Program-made: the position numbers and the translations under genes
Notes under the pieces: model-generated
Told to the model about the DNA's origin: nothing
The model's input: the letters and a program-made list of their open reading frames with translations, nothing else
The model's database searches: none
Shown here: in pieces, positions 35,700-47,569 of the stretch
Layout: every line of letters starts with the position of its first letter
How positions within the stretch are numbered: position 1 is the stretch's first letter
NCBI RefSeq assembly: GCF_004210375.1
Contig: NC_134830.1
Coordinates: 65,264,326-65,328,325 of the forward strand
Origin: Tachypleus tridentatus
Lineage: Eukaryota; Arthropoda; Merostomata; Xiphosura; Limulidae
DNA length: 64,000 nucleotides
Reading direction: 5' to 3'

Positions 35700-36400
35700 A
35701 TTTTAATAACCATGTGATGTGTTAAGAATAGAGCTAGATAGTATTCACGAAAAGTGTATGAGCGATCAACAAATCAGTAAATTAATTTGTTCGTCATGGA
35801 TTCGGAACGTTGATAAAAATTGTTCTATTCCAGATAGGAGAACGAATGTTGTTTGATAATTTCTAAAAATGTTTTTGTCAATAATTATATGTAATAAGTT
35901 TTGGTAATAACCGTTATTATAAACTGTACTGTTGTTGTGTATATTAAAATATATTTTTGTTAATGAAGTATACTGTATGTATCAGTTTTGTTGGAAAGTA
36001 GGACAACATTGATACACATTGACGTTTAATTAGCTTATAAAATAAGTATAAAATTTCCGGTTACTTGAAATCTAAGAAAGTAGTGTACATATCATTATAA
36101 ATTAGATACTCGTCCGAGATAAACTGTAATAAGTAACAGATCTTACATTAAGAGTAATAAACATATATACTTTCTGTAGATAAAAAGGATAATGCAGAGT
36201 TATTTGACTGAAGAGAATGTTATTGAGAACATTCGAAAAATATTAAAGAATATGACAACAGTTAAATATCTAGAGATAACCCAAATATGTTGTGTATTTT
36301 AAATTAGCAGTGTGACAGTGAATGTAATATATCAAAGTCTTCATATTTTATAAACTAATAAATTATAGAAACTAACATTTTCTGTGTCAGTTTTTTATCA
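35700..36400. repeat. Dispersed AT-rich repeat
   Basis: The stretch around 35880-35990 (TAATAACCGTTATTATAAA core, then TATATTTTTGTTA) recurs at about 7630-7720, 15880-15990, 44770-44850 and 56080-56130. It looks like a dispersed element whose ends I cannot set; a short non-autonomous DNA transposon is one possibility. The part at 36180-36540 is shared with 46980-47370. Confidence 0.5.
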
Positions 36401-36892
36401 AGCTATCATCTAATGTTGTTTTCGTTTAATTAGGAAAGGTGATATAAATATGTCTTTTTTGACTTAAATAATCAATATTAGTTATATGTGTACTTTACTT
36501 TCTTAGCCTAACATACTTAGGTTTAATATGATATACATATTTTAACCATAAAGTAAAACTTAAAAAATTCTGGGAAACAGATCCCACTGATTCTCTAAAA
36601 GAATTAGATATTTCATCATTCTTCAAAACACAAAATAAAATAATCTTCATATCATGTAATGGACTGTACTAATAATGTGAAACAAGCTATACAGTATGTC
36701 AAGCGAACTTAAATAGCCCCATACTTACAATGAATTTACAAACGAAAAAAACTGATAATTCTACTAATAATGCCAAACGTTTTTCTGCTGTGTGAAAAGA
36801 TAAGAGATAAATTACGGACATTGTCAAAGATTGTCAGAACACCTGTAACTTGTACTAATTCCCAGTGATATTGTAGTTTAAACCGAACTTAC

Positions 36893-37016
36893 TTTTTTCG
36901 TATTACCGAATTTATTACTGTAATACGGGCCACAAATGGTGTGATTGTTTCAAGAGGAGATTCCTTGGTTAACACTTCAGATAATACTTTATTTCTCTCA
37001 ACAGTATCGACGTAAA
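36893..37016 (-). other. Unrecognised exon-like block (SEVLT motif), unit 3
   Basis: Between an acceptor CTATAG and a consensus donor GTAAGT lies a 124-base open reading, VYVDTVERNKVLSEVLTKES and then PLETITPFVARITVINSV. It recurs at 47444-47569 and, shorter, at 25276-25345. Its place is always just N-terminal of the TM10 position of the transporter unit, but SLC18B1 has no such segment. It could be an alternative exon, an exon of a nested gene or a captured fragment. I do not recognise the protein. Confidence 0.5.
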
Positions 37017-38865
37017 CTATAGACACATTAAGCTAACATCTGATGGATGAAAAAAAGCATTTCTGGATTTTATTGACACTGTTTGAGTACTTTAGTAGAA
37101 CTTGTGTTCTACAAGTGTGTCTGCTCTATATGGAAGTCGTAAAGTATTTTAACATATGAAAAGCAACAAATGACAAAATACAAGTTTCCAGTGAAACAAC
37201 AAATAGCTCTCGTCATCGAAATTAATATAACATGATGAAGTTACATCCGTTCTCGTCTTAAATTAGTATGTTCGATTCTGAAACTAGGAATTTTCTTAAA
37301 TATATAGAATATATATGATATTGAATAATTAAATACTAAAGTTATGGTAAATTGTTGTTTGATAGTATTTGTATTGTAGTTTATTTAACGATCTAGTAGT
37401 AGCTATCAAAACAAACCAACTTTCCACTCAACGAAATGAAATACACAAGTCGGTTATTTATAATTTAAACATTTTTATGATACTGTAATACTAACAAATT
37501 TATTTAAATACGCTAGAACACTTGTTTTAAGTTTATATTAGTTTTAACGATATTGATTTTTCTATAGAAATGGTACAGTTATGTATTTCATATAAAAAAT
37601 CTTTATTCGTAGGTAAAAGAATAATCCATGTGGTGATGACTCGCTTCTTTCCGTTTAGCCTTTCGCTGCTAAATTAAAGACAGCTATTTCAGATAGCCCT
37701 CTTGCAATCTTGCACGACATCCAAAAGAATATAATGAAATATTAAAATACAGAAAAAGCATTAGAACTTTTACAAAACTGAGATGTCAAAATTTCTAAAC
37801 ATGGAAATTTTAAGTCGAAAATAAATTAATAAGCTATGTATCCACAAAATATATTAAACCAATGACATAAAACGTCTCCACTTTGAAAAGTCTCTGAAAA
37901 CGTACTGGGATTTATTTTAGAATATTATTTACGTAGTGACCTCCATTTGTTTCAAATGCTATATCTCAAGAAAATTAAAATGTCTAATAGTAATATTAAT
38001 TTACTTTTAATGCCTAAATACGTTTTCAGGATAATTTATCTTTATGTAGAACTGGATTTTGCATTGCGTAAAAGCCACTGTTCTGACATATGACGTCAAA
38101 CAATAACCGTTTCATTTGTCTCTGAGTAACTGGATGTATACACGTTAAATTGATAAGGATATCCAAGTAACGTTTGATTGTTTTGTAAGAATTTCAGTTT
38201 TTCTTACGGTATTCCTTTCTCTCCACCGTTATCATTTGAATTAACTTAAAGTTTATTTTTTGCGGTTGTTGTAACTATAGATATATAAATAACAGAATAT
38301 GGATTGCAGAGTTCCACTGTAATACTCCAAAAGGGTAAAACGTCACATTTGTGTTGGACAAAATTGATTTTATTGTGGTTTGCTGTATTTCTAATAATAA
38401 TAACTTGAAAATTTTCAGTAGAACTTTATATATGTCTATGAGAACGCAGGAGTGCAATATAAACATAACACAATAATTTATAGTGAAATAGACTTAAATT
38501 ATTCAACATTGTTATTTTGAGTACAATACATATTTACTTACATTAGTAGGTTTATTAAGTACTATTTAGGTTAAACAATACTATAACATTTATATATATT
38601 TTTAATATTTAAAGTAAAAAAGTACACGATAGTTGGAAGATGAAAGTGATATATTAATTTAAACTTTTATAAAGCAGTACCTTATGCTCTTTGTTCGTTG
38701 AATAAACATTTTTGTACTTCATATCATTTGGAAATTCTGAAAAATATTATAAATTCTTTTCTTAAACATCAGTAGTTTCAAATGGTTAGACATTTGGTGT
38801 TTTTATACAAAACCTAATTAAACACTTTATCAAATTGTAAAAATGTTCTGCCGACGTATAACCCC
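37017..38865. other. Non-coding stretch in unit 3
   Basis: This is where the TM5-TM9 exons should lie by comparison with unit 2. I could not find any of them, so this part of the unit was lost or replaced. Only a SINE piece at 37600-37735 is recognised. Confidence 0.55.
37600..37735 (+). mobile_element. Long SINE, 3' part
   Basis: It shows TTCGTAGGTAAAAGAATAA, then GTGGTGATGACTCGCTTC and GCTAAATTAAAGACAGCTA, all matching the family body with deletions. Confidence 0.7.
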
Positions 38866-38980
38866 TTAGTGTCTCCGCGGTAAATCTGCGGACTTTAAAC
38901 GCTAAAACCGGGGTTTCGATACCCATCGTGGGCAGAGCACAGATAGACCATTGTGTTGCTTTGCGCTTAATTCTAAGCAA
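38866..38980 (+). mobile_element. tRNA-derived SINE, third family
   Basis: It starts TTAGTGTCTCCGCGGTAAAT and has GGTTTCGATACCCATCG (box B-like), then GGGCAGAGCACAGATAG and a TTGCTTTGCGCTTAATT end. It is related to the short family but has a distinct 3' part. Confidence 0.75.
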
Positions 38981-39328
38981 TTGTCGACTAATAGAATTAA
39001 ATATTGTCTATGTAAACAAAAGAAAACTGAATTTAAATATGTTACCATTAAATATCTCCAGTGGAGCAGCGGTAAGCTTTCGTTTACATTTAACTTTGTG
39101 ATATTAATTAATATCCTATGATATTACTTGATTCTAAGCACGAGTCTGGTTCAACTTAAAACATATAGATTTTCTGAAGTTGGTGACTTAGTCATATAGC
39201 TGTAGACTGCACATCTTGGTATTCAAGTATAAATACTATTTGCAGTGTGGTAGTTATACAACATTTCCAGATCTTTAAATTAAACAATAAAAGATAGAGA
39301 AATTAAAAAAACAAACAGTTACTTTAAT

Positions 39329-39600
39329 CTGTTTGTTTTTTTAATTTCGCGCAAAGCTATGCGGGTGCTATCTGCGTTAGTCGTCCCTAATTCAGTGGTG
39401 CTAGACCAGAGGGAAGGCAGCTAGCTATCACCACACACAGCCAACTATTGGGCTATTCTTTTACCAACGCATAGTGGGATTGACTGACACCTTATAACGC
39501 CCCCACTACTAAAATGGAGAGCGTATCTGATGTGACTTGGATTCGAATCCACGACCGGTTATGAGTCGAACGCCTAAACCCACCTGGCGATGCCGGTCCA
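39329..39600 (-). mobile_element. Long tRNA-derived SINE with target-site duplication
   Basis: Near full-length minus-strand copy flanked by TTACTTTAAT at 39319-39328 and 39601-39610. The body carries the family core (GCCAACTATTGGGCTATTC) and a tRNA-like head at the right end. Confidence 0.88.
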
Positions 39601-40070
39601 TTACTTTAATACAACTCATAATATAATAATAAACATTTAATTTAATTTGTATAATCTTATTTTTTGAAATAGTTTAAGAAAATCACTGAAATACGTACAT
39701 GAAATGTTAATTTTTTTAGGTTACCAAGGAAGCACTAAGTGCGGAACATAAGAAACGATATGTGAAATATATATTTTACAGAACCGAGACATGGCTTAGC
39801 GTCCCTTGATGTTATCATTCACATTACATGGCATGAAATTGATAATAATTCCAAACAGGTAAAGTATTCAGTTTTAAGTGATAGATTACATAACTCAGTT
39901 AAATATGATACATATGTGTCTGAGAGGTTTGCATTTATTAAATTCGTTATTGAGTCTTTAAGAGATGCTTTTGTTTATCATGATGAGATACGCATTAAAA
40001 TGTATATCACGTTCCTGCCAGACAAACCTATCATACAGTACATTGGTTGAGTCAACCTATGGGTCCGATG

Positions 40071-40120
40071 GTTAGGGCGTTGGGCTTGTAATCTTCGAGT
40101 AGCGTGATGCGGCAGTTTTG
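40071..40120 (+). mobile_element. tRNA-like SINE head, unit 3
   Basis: GGGTCCGATGGTTAGGGCGT, then TTGTAATCTTCG; homologue of 4059-4113. Confidence 0.55.
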
Positions 40121-41326
40121 ATTTGCTTCCTTCCTTCTAATCCATCACACATGAAAAAACAAACAAATTATAATTGCCTCAGAAAAAAAAAAATGTTTTC
40201 TGTGGTGTAACGTTTGAAAGAGGTTGTCTTGTTGGAGCAGAAAAAAATAGCAAAATATTCTCTATTAAACCACCTTCCAGAAGGTTATATAACTCTAAAA
40301 CACATTTGAAGAGCTGACCGTTTCACCGTTACTGCAACAGACAGTGTGTTATTATAAAACTTGTTGACAATTTTCAGTTTCATTTGTTTAAAATATTTTA
40401 AAGAATGAATTCAGACTTTCGTTTTCAATTTTATTACTTTTAAGAATCTTTACTTTGTATATTTTCTCTCATTCTTATTGCGGATTTGTATAGTATATAA
40501 AATGGGGAATAGTTTTGGTATCCATAGAAGACCCACACCTTAGAGAGTGGTAGAACTAAATTATGACAACTTTATCTGTACTTTTTCAGACTTGTTGTTG
40601 AGGTGTGAATTCCAGAATACAGAGGTTATAAATATACAATTTTATGTACAGAAAGTCGGGTGCAGTTGAGATTAAATTTAAATAATGATGTGTATTTAAT
40701 GAAAGTTTTTGTTAAATCATGTTACACAGATATAATCAAGTATACGTCTTCAATAAGCTATTCATTTTTTACTGAGAAACTTTCTACCTCTCGTATTTTA
40801 CACGATAAACCTAAGCTGTCGAATAGTAAAATCTAATAACAAAATAGTGTATTGATTCAGAGAGTTGTGTATGACAAAGTTATTGTTTTGATGTTTCGCA
40901 CAAAGTTACACAACAGGCTGTGGGTACCTTCTAACAACAGGTGTAGAATTACGGATTCTAGAGTTATAAGTATGCGGACATAACTGTACTTCATAGGCCA
41001 GGCTTAAATTAATAGAAATATTAATTTTATTAAACTCAAAAAGAAGTTTAAAATGTATTAAAACTGAAAATTAAAATAATTTAGTTTGGTAACAGAAATG
41101 TAACTTCGAAGCTATCACTCACTATCAGCCAAAATCATCTCGATAGTTTTTATATCAGCTTTCTAAAAAATCAATTTAATTAGAAGTTAAGTTAAAAAGA
41201 TCTCAGATCTTGAGTTTTCATAATACTTTTGGGGATGTATTTTTCCAAAATAACAGTTAATCATAGATTATACACTGTTTACAATAATATTGTAAAGTGG
41301 AGAATCTGAAAAGAAATTCTTCTCAC

Positions 41327-41489
41327 CAGAGCTGTTGAACGATATTCAGTAAATTCGTCAACAATGAAGTCATAGCCCAGAGTGAACAGAGATGCTGATC
41401 CGACAGCCAGAACTTTTGTTCCAACGTAGGATAATGCAAGAAATGTGACATCAGATGGAGACTGCTCAGATGGAGACTGTATTAGAGTA
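41327..41489 (-). pseudogene. SLC18B1-like: Unit 3 TM4 exon, open but without acceptor
   Basis: The reading ends GSASLFTLGYDFIVDEFTEY then RSTAL before a GTGAG donor. It is 163 bases against 148 in units 1 and 4, because a 15-base direct duplication gives a repeated QSPSE/QSPSD. The acceptor AG is AT. The conserved GSASL and EFTEYRS segments confirm homology. Confidence 0.78.
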
Positions 41490-42737
41490 ATGAAATGCAG
41501 GACTACATTATAGATTAAAATAATAAATTTTGTATGTAACCCTAACACGAAACAGTACGAGCTTTCCTCGTAGAACTAAGGTCAACTCTTCCAGGTATTA
41601 CCTGTATTATACGGTTTGATGTGAACATAATGCTCATATATTGTCGATTTATTATTGTATATTTAATTTCTATTCTTTATAAATATTCTTACACTAATGT
41701 CTTCATCAAACATTTGACCAAAATTAACATTTTTATTACTCAGTCACTAACATTTCTCAAATGGCTGAATTTTACAAAGTAAAATAACTAACATGAGGGT
41801 GTGTACTCGAAAATAAAATGCTTTATTATGTTTGTTTGTTTATTATTTTAAAGCTATCGTATCTGATACCTTTGACTGATTCTTGTAAAACATTGATGGT
41901 TATTTACCATAACTTCGAGGAACAAAAAGTCATTCCCTAAAAAGTATTTTTAATTAATTATTAAATCTCTTTCAAGTGGAAAAGGCGTTCTGATAGAAAT
42001 AAACACCATGTAATACATATTGCTTAATGTACGGTAGTTGGGAATCTGAAAATCAAAGAACATTTCATTGTTGGCATCATACTCTGCTGTTTCAACGTGT
42101 ATATGAAAGGTGATTTCTGAAAAGGCAAGACTTGTAGCACGAAATGTATAACATAGGCGGTTCCTTGCTGTTTGGGAGGGCTTTCTGTGTCATTACTTTT
42201 CTATTGGTAGTATAGGCTGAAAGCAGTTAATCAACAATAACTACGACTAACATTTGAGCTGCGATCATATGATTGGTAAAACTAATCATAATGGCTGGGT
42301 GTAATTGTCACGAGAGCTCAAACCATATCTTCAAGGAATAATAGTCCCTTTGTTCTTTAATTTGGGTGATGAACCAAAGAATATCGCCATCTTAGAAATT
42401 CTTAATAGGAATTTATCAGCTCAATTTGAAAATATATTGCACATATTTTAATCTGTTTATTAAAGCAACAAATGGTGGATGTTATCACCCTACGTATTAA
42501 ACGTTAAATAATGTCAAAGTATAATTGTGATACATTCCATCCACGGAGTTTCATAATGACGATGGATGGTACGTGAACTGTTCATTTGCATTTTCTTAAT
42601 CGTATATAATACAATTTAGATAACCATTATATTGATAATTGCCGATACGAATTATGTTAAAATTGTGCCATTTTAAAAAGCTCTCAAAACCTCATACTCT
42701 TGATATTTATTACTATGTTAATATAAGGTTTCTTTGA

Positions 42738-42950
42738 GTCAGGGTCTTATCTCGCAATTCACAGATAAGGATCGAACCGCGTAATCAAATATGCTTTTCG
42801 TATCGGGTGGCGAGGAAGGCGTTGTAATGTGGTGATCAGTCAAGATATTAGTTGAAATACTGAATTGGCCAAGAGTATTATTGACTAGTAGCCATATCTT
42901 TAATTTGCCATCTATAACCCTTGAGCAGTTTTGTGCAAAATACGAAGAAT
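42738..42950 (+). mobile_element. tRNA-derived SINE, fourth family, unit 3
   Basis: The homologue of 5518-5705 at the matching place in unit 3, with extra internal sequence. Confidence 0.63.
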
Positions 42951-43944
42951 AGAATGATATGATTTGTTAATAAACGTCGTTCCTCTTTTTATATTTATCT
43001 TTTTTGTGATTTTGATAAAATAAAAAGTGAAAGATAAACTTATTCAAGAAATATCGTAGCACCACCGCCTAAACATACCCCCTAGATTAATAAACATTAT
43101 GGTGATATATTTGGAACCTGTAAATGAATAAAAGTTTCTTTTAATTAAAAGACACATTTAATTAGAGGGCGATTAAACATTTGATCAAAAATGTTATGTG
43201 AAGAAAGAATGTTTCAGATGTGACGTCAATAAGCCATTCAACCAATCAAATAATGGAGGTAACAAAATCGTGATATACAAAAAAAAACCTCTCAAAGGTA
43301 CCGAATCGTCTAGAATAGATAATTCAGAATAAAATCTATGCATTTTCTTTGCACCTCGGTAAGCGTAATCAGCAAGTAATTTATAAGGTTTCGTAATTCA
43401 AAACAAAATTGTTGTTATAAAATATCAGAAATAACTCATAAAGATAAACTTCTATCATCGAAACTCTACTTTAAATGTTTGGAACCACCAGTTTATACAC
43501 ATTTTTCCACAATAAATAGCTTGTCTAAGATCTATTTCTGAGAAATAATCATCCGGTTCGGAACGTTCTCTATTTTATCGGTACTGTTCGAAATTCCTGA
43601 CTACCAACATATTATTACTTGTTTACTTCATGAAAACATATATAGTTATGTAACCAGACAGTTTGAAATTCGTGAGACTAGATCCAATTAATAGGAAGTA
43701 TTTAATTTACTACAGAAAATTGAATGCGTTGAGCTCTATTTAAAAGAATTTAAGTTCCACTGTGCCTTTGCACTCCATGATATAACGTTCACCAGTGCTG
43801 CGTTTGAAAACCATCCCCTTGACTATAGTTATAAAAATAAACACCACAAAAGTGAAAATACTTGATAATTATTTCAAAATTATGAAGCCATTTTAGGTAA
43901 ATCTACAACGTTAGTGATTAGAATCATGTGTGTGGGTGTTTGTT

Positions 43945-44037
43945 TATGTTTTCTAACAGAAAATTCACACCGGGCTATCTGCTGAGTCCACAGAAGGGAA
44001 TCGAACCACTTATTTTGCGTTGTAATTCCGTAAACAT
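43945..44037 (-). mobile_element. Short SINE
   Basis: In reverse it contains TTACAACGCAAAATAAG, then TTCGATTCCC and the GACTCAGCAGATAGC body. Confidence 0.72.
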
Positions 44038-45184
44038 ACAAACTACAAAAATACAGTGATTTTATCTGAATAGAAAATGTACGTATTGTTACGTAAACGA
44101 AAATAAAAATAAAGATACAAGATAAATGATACCTAACAAATTAATTAAGTGACTTAAAAATTACGTAAAAATAATTCAAAATAAGGAGAAAGAAATATAA
44201 TAGTTTCCTTTTACTCTAATAAACAAATTTTGTAAAAGAGGAAAATTTATCAAAAGAACATATCGGGGGGTTGCAAAGGTTTTGTCACAATAAGCGACTG
44301 TTAAATAATAATAGAAGGATTTAAGAAAATATTTATTCTTCAATTGCGGTGGAGAGATAGTTTGCTAGCATAAAAATAATGTGTTATTTTCTCATGATAA
44401 TGGCTATTAGAACAGACCTTCAGAATAAATAGTTATAGGTTTATTTTAATATTTTCGCTTGTTTCCGTATAGTTTACTTTTTCGGAGTGACGTGTAAGTC
44501 CCGCGTGTACTCGAAATTTGTAAAAGATTATTGAGAGAAAGAACCAATAATATTTGCTTTACGAAAACGCCAGATTCAGAAACGTTTATAGGTTTGGAAC
44601 TAATTAGCGGCGTTATGCTAATTGTGTTGGCTAGCTTTAGCGAAGTGAGATAGTATCAACTCAGAATTAATTTGATCATCATGAACCAGGAAAATCAATA
44701 AAATATTTAGTTCTATACTGAATATAAGAATCAAAATTGTCTGTAAATCTGTAAAATCTTGTGTATAAAAAATTATTTGTGATAAGTGTTAGTAATAACC
44801 ATTATAATAAATTGTATTGTTTATTTTGCGTTTGTGTATTAAAATATATTTTAATATTAGAAAATCTTGTTACAAATACCATAAAGTTGTTACATATTAA
44901 CAGTTAATTAATTTCTAAATTGAAATTCACATTTTCGGTTATTTGAAATAAAAGCATGCTTACACTCATCCGAAATAAATTATGATAAAAAACACATCAT
45001 AGTGGCTTTGGCTATTATGTAATTTGTTGATTTGTATGTTTGAGATTGTTTTGGTAATGTATACTAAACTTTGTAGAAGTAAAAGAATTAAACATTTACT
45101 TTAATAATATTTTTTCCTGTAAAAATGTTTAATATCATTGTGTATGATTATACTGAAAAATTATATTTATTGCATTTGCCATCG

Positions 45185-45560
45185 AATGTTCCAATTTTTG
45201 CACAGGTTTGCGCCTCTACTAAAATCAACACCTGTGCGTGCATATTCTAATTTACAGAGTTGGGCGAGCATTTTCAGAGATAAGAACATATTTGCGCATG
45301 TACCAATTACGGACCTGCGGGTGAATGTTGCAATTTTTTGTTTGTGCGCGAGCATCTTTGAGAATCAAGACCTGTCCGCGCATTTACCAATTTTCGCACC
45401 TGTGCGAGCACCTACGAAAATCAGTAAGTACCAATTTTAGGAACAACCTGCTCTTGTACCAGTATAAACACCTGCTCGCGCATGTACCAAAATAAACAAC
45501 TTCGTCCGCTTGTAGGAATTTATGGACCTGCACTCGTATGTACGCATCTACAGAAATGGC
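45185..45560. repeat. GC-richer degenerate minisatellite
   Basis: Imperfect repeats of about 25-35 bases, each built around CACCTGTGCGCGCAT and TACCAATTTTCG, cover about 375 bp. The stretch is clearly richer in CpG than its surroundings. It starts exactly where homology between unit 3 and unit 1 ends. Open frames through it reflect repetition, not genes. Confidence 0.75.
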
Positions 45561-45990
45561 TCTAAATTATTTTCTTTAACCGATTAACATTTTATTCTTT
45601 TCAATCAAATCTTTCCTATTTTTTGAAATTATTAAAGTAGGTTTGTGCAGCATTTAACTGCTATTCAGAAGTTGGATATAAAGAAAATAGTTTTTTTAAT
45701 TTTTGTTTTCTACACGGTTCATCAGCATATACATCATGTATGTGTTTGTCAACGTTATGGAACGCTGTCATGCACACAACGTCACACCTTTCAACTTCTG
45801 GTGCATCGTGGTTACTATATCTTTAATAATGAACTCATTAAGAGTAATAAGAAAACTTTCATGTAAATGCCCTGCATCGGTTTCTCCAATTTTTCCGGTT
45901 TAGCCCCTTTAAAAAAAGGTTTCGTTCTAAAATACTGAAAATCTGTTGTAGCGGATGAAGATATAGTTATTGCTAAACAGCAGACAGATG

Positions 45991-46150
45991 TACATTATTT
46001 AAATCAAATTGTTTCAACATTTATTGAAATTTTATTTTTTGAACATTATTTAAATCAAATTGTTTCAACATTTATTGAAATTTTATTTTTTGAACATTAT
46101 TTAAATCAAATTGTTTCAACATTTATTGAAATTTTATTTTTTGTACATTT
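45991..46150. repeat. 51-bp tandem repeat, three near-perfect copies
   Basis: Copies begin at 45992, 46043 and 46094 (period 51). Each starts ACATTATTTAAATCAAATTG and ends in a T-rich run; no internal differences are visible. The near-identity implies recent expansion. Confidence 0.95.
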
Positions 46151-46255
46151 AATTAATTATTGGTAACTGACTTAAACAAAGTCATGACACCGATAAACCC
46201 TCTCACCCAGTGAGTCATGATTCTTGCGTTTTTTTAACAACTCTGACAAGTTTTT

Positions 46256-46285
46256 TCACATTACATGTAGGACAGTTATCGTCAT
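46256..46285 (-). pseudogene. SLC18B1-like: Unit 4 terminal exon with premature TGA
   Basis: After an acceptor ending GAG it reads MTITVLHVM and then TGA, where unit 2 has TGG (Trp). Downstream sequence still aligns with units 2 and 3. Confidence 0.58.
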
Positions 46286-46521
46286 CTCAACAACAATAGA
46301 TAATGACTGAGACTATTATAAACTTCTTACTTGTCATATATGCAAAATAAACAGTTATTTAATTCTGAAGAATTATTCTATCAATCGGTGTATTCAGAAA
46401 CTCAAGAATGAAAATAGAATTCTATGAATTAAGTTTTTATATTATTCTTTGTGAAAGTATATAAATCATGTAGCGATTTGCTATATACGTCTTTAACAGT
46501 AACGGAAACAGGTAACCTTAC

Positions 46522-46615
46522 TGCTGCCAATTCAAATACCAGCATAACCATTATTTCACTTTCATAACCCATTTGTTCAACAAGCGCTCCTCCTGGAGAT
46601 GGTCCAATAAAACAG
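46522..46615 (-). pseudogene. SLC18B1-like: Unit 4 TM11-TM12 exon, open, acceptor lost
   Basis: A 94-base open reading, CFIGPSPGGALVEQMGYESE and then IMVMLVFELAA, ends at a GTAAGG donor. It shows the expected frame through the IGPS-x-GGAL motif, so the unit 2 copy has the frameshift. The base before the exon changes the acceptor AG to GG. Confidence 0.82.
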
Positions 46616-46728
46616 CCACGTGAAAGAAGTACGTATTACATTAAACATTAATAGATTGAATTCGAATAAAAATAGCTGCTGTGAATTAGAAAGTCTTCCA
46701 TATATTTATTATTTATAAAAATTCTAAC

Positions 46729-46803
46729 CTAAGAGAAACTGAAGTTTTAAAGAGACCATAAACAATCGGACAGGTAGAGACGTCTTCTGGGGACCCACGA
46801 CGT
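46729..46803 (-). pseudogene. SLC18B1-like: Unit 4 TM11 start exon, open
   Basis: A 75-base exon, the same length as in unit 2, with acceptor CCAG and donor GTTAG. It reads RRGSPEDVSTCPIVYGLFKT and then SVSLR. The conserved Gly of VSGL is kept but flanking residues are changed (VYGL), consistent with relaxed constraint. Confidence 0.78.
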
Positions 46804-47443
46804 CTGGAAAGAGGAGTAAAATAAGTATTTGTGATTAATATTTTTTCATCTTACTATCTGATTTGTTAAATACAATAGTATTAACATATTGAAGTTTATA
46901 AATTAGTTCTTTCCTCTCTCTCTCTTTTTTCATCAAAGTATAGTCTTAATAGAAATTATTTGACAATAGATGGCACTCATTCAGACTAGTACTCCCGTGA
47001 AGTGAATTGTATCATCAAATCAGCATGTTAGTTTGCTTGTCGTGCAAAGAATATAAAGAGTTTATATTTGAAGAATAGAAAAAGTTAAACATTTAGAGAG
47101 ATCCAAAAATGTTATGTACTCGTAAATGAGCATTGCAGCCAGAATATTAGATCAGTGAATGTAATACACCTGAGACTTTGTTTTCTTATAATCTTATAAA
47201 TTATAGAAACTCACATCATCTGTATCATTATTTTAATCCTACACCTAATGTTGTTTTTATTTAATTAGAAAAGGTAAATTAAATGTGAGTTTCTTGACTT
47301 AATTAAGTATTATTAGTTATATATTTACTTTACTTTGTTAGCCTAAGTACTAAGGTTTTATGTCATATACATTGCCAAATATTATTAGGGTACTTCTTAC
47401 TTGTGCCAGTTACTAGTGACATTTACTTTCAAATGGAAGTTAA

Positions 47444-47569
47444 TTTTTCGAGTTACCAAATTTCGTATCATTATAATACCTGATACACATGGTTTGATTG
47501 TTTCAATAGCAAATTCTCTTGTTAATACTTCAGACACAACTGCATTTCTTTCAACAATATCGATGTAAA
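47444..47569 (-). other. Unrecognised exon-like block (SEVLT motif), unit 4
   Basis: The homologue of 36893-37016 has the same CTATAG acceptor and reads VYIDIVERNAVVSEVLTREF and then AIETIKPCVSGIIMIRNLV. The frame is kept, but the donor is degraded (ATTAAC in place of GTAAGT). Confidence 0.48.

Larger units (their letters stand above)
35172..41489 (-). pseudogene. SLC18B1-like: SLC18B1-like MFS transporter pseudogene, unit 3 (heavily deleted)
   Basis: Three recognisable pieces remain: the terminal exon (35172-35216, premature stop), a fusion of the TM10 and TM11-12 exons (35490-35567), and a TM4 exon (41327-41489, acceptor lost). TM5 to TM9 equivalents were not found in 37.1-39.8 kb. The unit's upstream part matches unit 1 from about 3.85 to 8.06 kb and then stops at the minisatellite at 45185, before the TM2 exon. 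This is a dead copy. Confidence 0.78.
39840..45182. repeat. Diverged copy of the 3850-8060 segment
   Basis: Intron-scale homology with unit 1 runs from about 3850 to 8060, including the tRNA-like fragment at 40071, the TM4 exon at 41327 and the SINE at 42738. The match ends at 45182, where a minisatellite begins, before the TM2 exon of unit 1 would be reached. Confidence 0.78.

Noticed and set aside
45138..45440. 100-codon plus-strand ORF with repeated motifs
   Set aside because: It is the translation of the minisatellite and its frame depends on repeat units, not on a gene.
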